Source: Ananas comosus (Eukaryota; Streptophyta; Magnoliopsida; Poales; Bromeliaceae). From it: a stretch of 64,000 nucleotides of DNA. Position numbers and translations under genes: made by a program. Positions 56,104 through 64,000 of this stretch are shown here, piece by piece. The notes under the pieces were generated by a model that saw nothing but the letters and a program-made list of their open reading frames with translations, made no database searches and was not told the DNA's origin. The number at the start of each line of letters is the position of its first letter. Position 1 is the stretch's first letter. The stretch covers positions 12,606,276 through 12,670,275 of the forward strand of contig NC_033621.1 in assembly GCF_001540865.1 (NCBI RefSeq). Reading direction: 5' to 3'.

Positions 56104-56792
56104 CTGTTTGGTTCGGGTGCAAGGGGTAGGATAAAGAGTTATCCCAACCTTTATGCCCAAACAAAAAAAAAAGAGTGAGATAGCTATCCCACCTCTTATG
56201 TGGGAATAGCGGTGGAAACAGTTGTTCTCATCCCTATTTAATTTTTTAAAAATTTAAATTTAAAATTTTAAAATTTATAATTTGTAATTTTAAATTAAAA
56301 ATTTAATATTTTATATATTTAAGTTTTGATTTAATTTAAAATTTAAAATTTAAAACTTTAAATTTTTGATTTTGAGATTTAAAATTTTAAATTTAATTTT
56401 AAATTTTTAAAATTTAAAAATCAGATATTTAAATTTAAAAAATTAANAGTTGTTCTCATCCCTATTTAATTTTTTAAAAATTTAAATTTAAAATTTTAAA
56501 ATTTATAATTTGTAATTTTAAATTAAAAATTTAATATTTTATATAGAGCAATTTTGCATTTAGATAAAAATTAAAATTCAAATAAGAAGATAATGGACAA
56601 TATCATTATTTTCTATTTATAACTATTCATTATTTTTCTTATTCCATCTTATCTATTCAAACACTATTTTTTTTTATTCCCGATAACAATTTAATTTTTA
56701 TCTAAATGCAAAATTGCTCTATTGTAAGTTTATATCTAAACTTATAACTATTTCTGAAATAAACAACTCTTTTTTATATCCGAACCAAACGA
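56104..56792. mobile_element. hAT-like foldback containing an assembly duplication
   Basis: The left end CTGTTTGGTTCGGGTG is mirrored by the right end ATATCCGAACCAAACGAAG. The interior is palindromic AAATTTAAATTTT DNA. It holds the N at 56447 with ~98-bp direct copies on both sides, so its true length is uncertain. Confidence 0.55.
56220..56545. repeat. 98-bp direct duplication around a single N
   Basis: 56220-56317 and 56448-56545 carry the same sequence (AGTTGTTCTCATCCCTATTT through AATATTTTATATA). The N at 56447 directly precedes the second copy. Same signature as at 49149, so an unmerged contig overlap is likely. Confidence 0.85.
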
Positions 56793-57072
56793 AGTCTATA
56801 AGCATACACGAGGTGCACGAAATAATTAAGAATATAAGGTTAAAAGTACCACTCTATATTATGAACCTTTCCATTTTTTCCCAACTACTACCCCAAACTG
56901 GGCCCCACGCACCTATCCTCTCAAATTTACGAAAATACCCTCGTTCGGGAGCTATTTAACCTCCCGCCCCAACCGACCCTTTTCCTCTTCTTCTTCCTCT
57001 GCGTCTTCTTCGTAGAGACCTCTCCTTCGCTTCTCCGCCATTTTTCGCCCCGAGAGCAGCTCGAAACACTTC

Positions 57073-57228
57073 ATGGTCGGGGTTAGGGTTAGGGTTAGTG
57101 TTTCTATCCGAAGAAGAAGAGGCGCCGGTCCGAAGGAGTCGAGCGATCGCGCGGCGTATCCGGTTCGATTCCCATGTGTTGCCCCTCTCTCTTTACCCGA
57201 TTATCGCTGTAGATCATATGATATTTGA
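57073..57228 (+). promoter_or_regulatory. Candidate upstream ORF of the TBL gene
   Basis: An ATG at 57073 opens 51 codons ending TGA at 57226-57228, within the CT-rich leader region before the main ATG at 57474. The start contains a GGTTAGGGTTAGGGTTAG run (57081-57098), a telomere-like word also used as a promoter or leader element in plants. A leader intron might remove it. Confidence 0.35.
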
Positions 57229-57473
57229 GTTTTTTGGTAGATTATTTTGTTATATTGCGAATTTAGTGATCTCCCGATCGAAATGATCCGTTTCTACTCG
57301 TTGTCGCGATCGGATTGAGATAGAAAATGTCTGAATCCGTCGCTACGGGGCATCTCGGATCGGGGTGGGTGATCTCGTGGTTTTTGAGCGATATGTGAAT
57401 GGGTTGTTGAGGGGGATTTGATCGTGGAGGCGTGTAGAATGGTTGTGCGGAGGGCGCGGCGGCGGCGGCAGAG

Positions 57474-60400
57474 ATGGTGAGCGGTAGCTTTAGCCGGAGC
57501 ACATCGATTCGCCTCACGCCGAGGAGTGTGGGGAGCCCTAGGGTTTCGTCTCATCGGAAATGGTGGGCGCATGGCCCGTCGATCAGCGCACTGGCCGTGA
57601 CGTTCTTCCTGGTCTCCATTGTTCTGGTTGTTGGATGTGTGCTGTATCTGTATTTCGTTCGCTACTTGAATCGCGAGAACTTGGTTTCCGGATTCCCCGG
57701 TGAGGCGGATGCGTGCGATGTGTTTGACGGTAGCTGGGTCGCTGACGGGACGTATCCGCTGTACAACAGTTCGGAGTGCCCCTTTGCTGAAAGAGGGTTT
57801 AATTGTTTGGCAAATGGGAGAAAGGATATGGACTATTTGAAGTGGAGGTGGAAGCCGCGGAATTGCGATGTGCCCAAATTTAATGCACCTGATGTCTTGG
57901 AATGGCTTAGAGGGAAGAGGGTTGTTTTCGTTGGTGATTCGATGAGCCGCACGCAGTGGGAGTCTTTTATTTGTATGCTCATGACCGGGGTTCGGGATCC
58001 GCAGAGTGTTTACGAGGTCAATGGGAATCAGATCTCAAAGACCATTCGCTTCTTGGGTGTTCGGTTCCCAGATTTCAATTTGAGTGTGGAGTTCTTCCGG
58101 TCTGTGTTTCTTGTACAGCCGGGCCTGCCACCTTGGCACGGGCCCAAACGAGTCCATTCAACGCTCAAGCTAGATAAGATGGATGAGATAAATGGGAAGT
58201 GGGTTGATTCGGATGTCCTTATTTTTAACTCTGGCCACTGGTGGACTCCAAGTAAATTGTTTGACATGTAAGTTGTTTTCTTATTTATTTCTCGAATTTT
58301 TATATCACTTTCTGCTGGAACAGCTCAAACAGATTTTGTCATAGTGCATCAGCAATTCTGATGTTCTACTGTGCTCATTAATATGAAATACTATTGTTTT
58401 CCCTTTTATCACCACATATCAATAAGTTTCCGTAAATTTATTAGTTATGTCAACACTATTAGGGATCAACCTGAAAATCGTTGCTCTTAGCTTCATCTAT
58501 TCGTCTTGTTTTTCTCTCTCTTTCTCTTACCTTAATAGATCTCATATGACTCATGATCCATAATTAATATGATTTCTGGATTAGGAATGGTAATCATGTT
58601 GCAGATATTGTTCTCTAAATCATGTCAAGAAAATTTGGGGAGTAAAAATCTCCTTTTATTAAAATTGATCTATTTATCAGATCTTTTAAAATAAGTTAGT
58701 ATTTTATATAGGCTTATTCTTATTGTTGCCTCGTGGGATATTTTACAGCCTGTTTGGAAGGAGAGAATAGGAGAGAAAGAAGAGAAAAATTACAAGAAAA
58801 AAGAAAGAAAAAAATGTTCTCATGTTTGGATTCAAGTTTTGGGGCAGGAAACAGGATAATCAGGCATAGTGCTTAGGAAAGAGAATAATGTTTATTTGAT
58901 CACTTCGTTGCTTATTTGATTGGTTTGTGGCATTTTGCATGTAACTTTTTGTGGCATTACTGCTGATTTAAAAACTCTTAATAAAGAGATTAATTTGAAT
59001 TTCCAAATATTGTCAGTTTTCTGCTTTACTTATCGTATGACTTCCCTTCACTGATCATCAGTAATAATGTTGTGTGGTTCTGAGGGATTGTCATATATGT
59101 AATATGCTACCTGTTTGCTGTGCCGTTTGATTTCCTACTGTGTTCATGGGTAGGAATATCTGCAGCGCAAGTTACTGTGGAAACTTTTATATTGTTGAAC
59201 TTTTCTGAATCAAACTTCTCGACAGGGGTTGCTATTTCCAGGTTGGAGGAACGCTCAAGCTTGGAATGCCTATCAATGCGGCCTTCAGAACGGCTTTGGA
59301 CACATGGGCATTGTGGGTAGAAAAAATGGTGGACATGAACAGAACTCATGTCTTTTTCCGGACTTTTGAGCCTTCTCACTGGAGGTGAGCATTTGTATCC
59401 CAAGAAGTAATTATTTCAGGAAATACGTCTAAAATGGTTTTACTGGTCACTGAATCGTAAGAATATTGTTTTTGAATAAAAACTGAGGCAAAATTAACTG
59501 TTTTATCTCCTTTTACCTGGCATGCCATCGCAGCTCTTGGGTTGACCTCCACCAGATTTGGATATATTAAAGGCTTTATTCCCTTCTTTTTTGTGCTTAT
59601 AATAATGTCTATAGAGAGTCAGATTATATGATTTATCTTTAGGCAGTTTAAAAATGTTAGTTTGATTTGAGTTGGTATTTGACCATGGAATATCACTGCC
59701 ACAGGAACTGATCGCTTTAGGTATTTTCCTATTTTAGCATGATGTTAGATGCTTGTATTTTGTTCGCTGGTACTGATATAGTTACATGCATCCATGCTTG
59801 GTATGGAGAGCCATGAACAAAATGTATTTGTTGTTTCCTAAATATCATCAGGCATTTATACCAAGTAACAAACATCAGATACCACAAATGGTGTCTCATA
59901 TCATTCTTATTATACGAGATAAATTGAATATACCTCTTGTAATGATCCAGCGGCTCAAACCAAAAACTGTGTGAAGTAACTGAACAGCCTTCCTCCGAGC
60001 TGAAGGGAAACGATGGGAGTGAGTTCGGGGACATCTTAGCTGACGTGACAGAGAGGATGAGAGTTCCTGTCACCGTATTGAATGTGACTTCAATGGGAGC
60101 ATCCCGGAGCGATGCCCATATTGGTATTTATAGCCATCCCTCCACCATTCTCGATTGCAGCCATTGGTGCCTTCCTGGAGTCCCAGATGCTTGGAATGAG
60201 CTTGTATTCTCGTATTTGCTGACAGATGGTAAGTTTCCTGGTTGTGCATTTATATGCTATTTGGAATTTTATTCAAGTGCTATGGTTACTACAAATAAAT
60301 TTGTGCATGCCTGCCTTATGCTGCATGTTTTTGCAATGCTGGTACCTGTTTGGCATGACTCTTGGACAAGCTTCTTTCTATGAAAAGCGGCAACTGGAAA

Positions 60401-61197
60401 TTTGACCGATAAAAAATATAAAAGCTACTAGGCTGTGAAAGCAGATAGTCCAATCTGAAGCACCCGCAGCTACTAGGCCGCGAAAGCGGATAGTCCAATT
60501 TGAAGCATCTGCTTTTGCTGCAGCATTAAGCTATATTTGGTTAATTGCAATAAGATATTAGAACTAGTTACCTCCTAAGAAACTCTAGCCGGGCCAAACA
60601 GATCCCTACTTGAGGAGAAGTTGCTGCCTTGACCTGCTCCGCTACGTCGGCCTTGGACCGCCCAGCGATCGACCACAGATCTCATCCATTCTTAAAATCA
60701 TCATCACCACCCAGCGAGTTTCAGTCTTTTCGAAATCTGAAAGTTATTTTCATTTAAAGTTGTGGCGATTGAAGGAAGTGATGAGATGAAGGGTACACGG
60801 CTGCGCGGCAGACCAGGTCCAGGCAATAATTCCTACCTGAGCATGCATAGTTCTTTTTATTCCAACGTAGCGTGAAACAACCCTTATAAATTTGCGACGC
60901 AAGTGTTGCCTTCTCTAAATATGCTAGCTTACTGATGAGCAGAAACCTTTCATGTTGTAATATCCAATGCAGCCCTTGAGCTGTTTACTCCTACGGATTT
61001 TATGGGGGAAAAAAAATCATTTTCTAGCTTACATTGGACTGGAGTTCTTCTTCCTTTTTTTTTATTATTATATGGTGATTATAAGTTACCACATTATGCG
61101 CGGATTACCTGTTCTTTACTGTAACATAGCATTTTTTATGATGAGTAATTTGTGCGCTTTTTAATTTTCTGTAGGTTGGAGAAAAATGGTACGATAA
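57474..61197 (+). CDS. Trichome birefringence-like (TBL/DUF231) polysaccharide O-acetyltransferase
   Basis: Golgi type II membrane protein of the PMR5/TBL family, which adds acetyl groups to wall polysaccharides such as xylan, xyloglucan, mannan or pectin; the acceptor here is not predictable. Four exons close in phase to 417 aa: 57474-58267, 59226-59384, 59951-60228, 61175-61197. There is one membrane span at about residues 36-62 after a basic, Ser-rich cytosolic tail. The TBL domain starts at CDVFDGSWV, followed by CPFAERGFNCLANGR and YLKWRWKPRNCD. The catalytic GDS motif is VFVGDSMSRTQWESF (GDS 154-156), then FNSGHWWT. The DxxH motif is DCSHWCLPGVPDAWNEL (D386, H389). All family catalytic residues are present. 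The last exon codes only seven residues (GWRKMVR), so the C-terminus is the least certain part. Introns hold a tandem duplication (60422-60515). Confidence 0.92.
60422..60515. repeat. ~47-bp tandem duplication in a TBL intron
   Basis: GCTACTAGGC(T/C)G(T/C)GAAAGC and GGATAGTCCAAT(C/T)TGAAGC occur twice in direct tandem at 60422-60467 and 60469-60515, with about five differences. Intronic, no effect on the frame. Confidence 0.88.
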
Positions 61198-62919
61198 AAG
61201 TCAGGTTTGGTGGTTCTCTTTCTATTTGTGCTTCCTTTTTTTTTTTCCGTTTTTCTTTTTCAAATCAAAAGCAGCGCACTGCGAGGTATGTTACTTTTGT
61301 CCAATTTTTTATATTCTTTTTTCCCTTGAGTTCGTGAATTAACTCCAATGTGTAGTATTTTGTAGCTTTAGTTTATTTTTCCTAGAGGAAAGTGAAATTA
61401 CCGAGATAGATTGATCGATCGATCGATCGATCGACCATCTGAGGTGTATGTAATGGTAATTGTTTTTATAGATGCCAACTTCAATTTTGTTTTGTATAGA
61501 AGACCTTCGTTTGATCAAGCAATTGATTGATCTGAGATCTTGGTGCATTTTTCCAGTTTCGTCGAATTTTTTTGTTGCCCGGTGAAATTTCTACGGATGT
61601 TATTTACAATTTCGATTGAACTGTTTTTCGGGTATCTTCGTAGTGGTTAAATACATAATTTTATTTTTCTTATTTATGAACATTTCTCTTGTTCTTTGAT
61701 CCGTGTCTCATTTTTATTTCTACATGAAGGAATGTGTGTTAATTTCTATCGTGTACTTAAAACTAGTGTCCCAAATGAGGCCCAAAAATTTTACATGATT
61801 ATTGAATTTATATGTAGAATTTTAGCGGAATAAGTAGGAATATGACAAGTTGTCATCTGAATAAGGTAAAAATATTCACAACTTACTTGAATTATGATTT
61901 ATTTTGAATCGACTATCTGGTCTTTTAAAAGTTGGATCTTATTATCAGATCTTTCGATTTGTTTGATTTGAGTTAGCGAGGCATTTTGACTTCAAATTTT
62001 AAACTAATTATTTATTTTAATAAGTTTGTAATTATGAGAATTATATAAAGTGTACTAATTCAATCTATTAGTATAGACGTCATATTTAAATTTGAAATCT
62101 TGAAAAGCTGGATAGTAAAATTAAAACTTTAAAAGATGAAATAGTTGATTCAAAATAATTTACACTTTCGGTAAGCTCTATTATATATTTTCACCTTTGA
62201 AATAACAATTCTAAGACTAGATAAAAAGAGAGATCTTTTGTTATTAGACCTATCTAAATTAGTAGTTTATTAGTTAATTCCGTTAATTTATATAAATTTT
62301 TTCTGTTATATTTAGCTAATGTCACTCGTCAACTCGTTTTCAGGGAATCCTACATCTAATGTCACAGTCACTATAAATATGTAGACTTTTTGGAGGCAAC
62401 AACACAGTGCTTATTTGAAATTTAATGTATAATTTTGTACGTATACGATCGGCTAAAAGGAACATTGAGTTTTTTATTTTCTTTTTTTTTGTGTTTTTTT
62501 GTGGTGCAATTCAACTTTGTTTGTATTTAAATCTTCAATGCTGAGAGCTTCACAGTCGCCGAAATTTCATGCGAGATTATAATTTGTACTAAGCCAATCC
62601 CATAACCTGGTGCGACAAATAGATATTAAATCACAAGGGCAATATATTTATTTTAACTTGATTTTATTCCTGTGCTCTTATCTTAGGAGAATATAGATGA
62701 GAAGTATGGTTACAATTTTTCTAAAATGCTGTTTGTTTTCATGAAATAGTTAATGTGTTTAGTGTACATTACACCACAAGTATTTTTTTTTTTTTGAGGA
62801 AAAATAATATGCACTCTGTCATTTATTTTTTTAAAAATAATTTAGTTGAAAATGTGACATCAAGTAAATTCAACAATTTGGGTCATATATATATATATAT
62901 ATATCGTATAGAGAGAGAG

Positions 62920-62957
<38 letters not shown>
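61198..62957. other. 3' flank of TBL and AT-rich intergenic DNA
   Basis: No gene seen. It includes (GATC)n at about 61410-61432, T-rich tracts, and a (TA)n/(GA)n microsatellite at 62885-62958 that borders MITE H. Confidence 0.5.
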
Positions 62958-62958
<1 letters not shown>

Positions 62959-62961
<3 letters not shown>

Positions 62962-63190
62962 CGGTTGTTATGCTATCAATAGCACCAAGAAGTTGGAGCT
63001 ATCAAGTTTTCTGCCGTTAGATTAACCCCTTTGATTATTTTTACCCGTTAGATTATACTATTCAACCAACCACCTACTTAACCCTAGGGGGCCCACATCA
63101 TCCTAATCGCACATCTTTTAATCTAAGGACGGAAAACTTAATAGCACTAAGTTATTAGTGCTATTGATAGTATTCCAATCTAGTTCTATA
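62959..63190. mobile_element. Palindromic MITE H (CCCTAGGG-core type)
   Basis: Starts AGTCCGGTTGTTATGCTATC followed by AATAGCACC. The interior TTTTTACCCGTTAGATTATA, CAACCACCTACTTAACCC and TAGGGGGCCCACATCATCC is almost the same as element C, 32 kb away. The right end TAGTGCTATTGATAGTATTC mirrors the left. Confidence 0.82.
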
Positions 63191-63373
63191 GAGTCCGGCT
63201 GCTATGCTATCGATAGCACCAAAAAGTTAAGTTTTCTGCCGTTATATATATAGTAGAACTACTATGCTATCGGAAGTATAGAGAATCTGATATTTTTGAT
63301 TTTCGATTCAAGCGTTAAAAAATCAAAAAAATCAAATCCTCTACGTTTTCAATAATATAGTAGCTCTATATTT
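63190..63373. mobile_element. Truncated MITE plus short related palindrome
   Basis: 63190-63245 restarts with GAGTCCGGCTGCTATGCTAT and CGATAGCACCAAAAAG, a truncated H-type end. Next, 63250-63373 runs from TAGTAGAACTACTATGCTAT to AATAATATAGTAGCTCTATA, a ~120-bp palindrome resembling the ends of element A. Confidence 0.7.
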
Positions 63374-64000
63374 AACTAAAATTATGAAATAATTAAATTT
63401 AAAATTTAAAATTTAAAATTCTAATTATCAAACTTTTCACTACTGGTGCTAGAAACGGCAGTGTCATTATGAGACTGTTACTGAGAGGAAGACTCTCCCC
63501 TCCAGTCCAACAGACAGACAGTCCCACATTAAAAGGTGCGGCCTCACTTTTCGGCACGACATTTAATTTTAATTTTTTTTCCTTTATTGGGCTGTTATTA
63601 TTATTTTATTATTATTATTAGCGCTAATGAAATTGAAATGACGCCTGCTTTCAAGAACACTTTATTAATTTTAGCAGCAGGAAGGATTTCCTGCCAGTAG
63701 TGGTCATGCAAAAGTCGCACCCAGTTTTTCCACCAGAGACCTTCACCACTAAACGACATTATCCCCCTACTCTCGCCCTCTACTCTCCTACATTGTTTGT
63801 GTTTTTCTCTCCCAAACCCCCCTTGTGTTACGGCATTTTCACTTGCTACTCTGTGGTTTATAAGACGTACAATTTACCGCGACCCTGTGTTTCATTTTTA
63901 ATCTTTCGCGATACGAGCGACAGAAGCTTTTTCGGTTAATATTTCGTTAAATTTATACAAAAACATTCAGATAACATCTATATTTACGAATAGTCACTCC
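63374..64000. other. End of window, no supported gene
   Basis: A GC-richer stretch (63450-63560) and a CT-rich stretch (63700-63850) look like possible promoter or leader DNA of a gene beyond the window. The frame at 63700-63939 matches no family. Confidence 0.4.

Noticed and set aside
57081..57098. Interstitial telomere
   Set aside because: Only three units, and of GGTTAG rather than the plant TTTAGGG type; more likely a leader element or chance.

Overview
This is a nuclear plant window, most probably from a monocot. The genes are intron-rich, several have the extreme GC-rich, Ala/Pro-rich coding typical of commelinid monocots (PMEI at 44 kb, TED6/7-like gene at 50.5 kb, first exons of the PIN gene), and the space between them is AT-rich and full of short non-autonomous transposons. 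A palm-, ginger- or pineapple-like genome would fit, but the sequence alone does not fix the species. The assembly has two short N runs (40257-40273, 51661-51679) and single Ns at 3607, 49149 and 56447. Two of the single Ns sit between direct copies of about 95-98 bp and look like unmerged contig ends.

Layout. 1-3.6 kb: AT-rich DNA, a ~231-bp tandem array and a foldback element. 3.9-15.2 kb (+): an 18-exon CHD3/Mi-2-type chromatin remodeler with an N-terminal Tudor-like segment, PHD finger, two chromodomains and SNF2 ATPase. 15.9-18.0 kb (-): GDP-L-galactose phosphorylase (ascorbate synthesis), tail-to-tail with the remodeler. 19.7-21.4 kb (+): an intronless PLS-E pentatricopeptide protein. 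26.3-30.3 kb (-): a seven-exon PIN auxin efflux carrier with a shortened loop. 43.9-44.5 kb (+): a secreted PMEI/invertase-inhibitor protein. 47.4-49.0 kb (-): a stearoyl-ACP desaturase-type gene with a damaged 5' end. 50.3-50.9 kb (-): a TED6/7-like secondary-wall membrane protein, frameshifted as assembled. 57.5-61.2 kb (+): a trichome birefringence-like (TBL) polysaccharide O-acetyltransferase.

The genes are ordinary plant genes with no operon-like linkage, although PMEI, TED6/7 and TBL all act on the cell wall. The rich part of the window is its repeat content: a complete 499-bp TRIM retrotransposon with primer-binding site and target-site duplication, two solo LTRs with perfect duplications, three tRNA-derived SINE copies, and a large related set of palindromic elements embedded in TA microsatellites, five of which are stacked immediately upstream of the PIN promoter.

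Exon structures were built by hand from splice signals, reading phase and family conservation. All phases close, but small exons may be missed and UTRs are not resolved.
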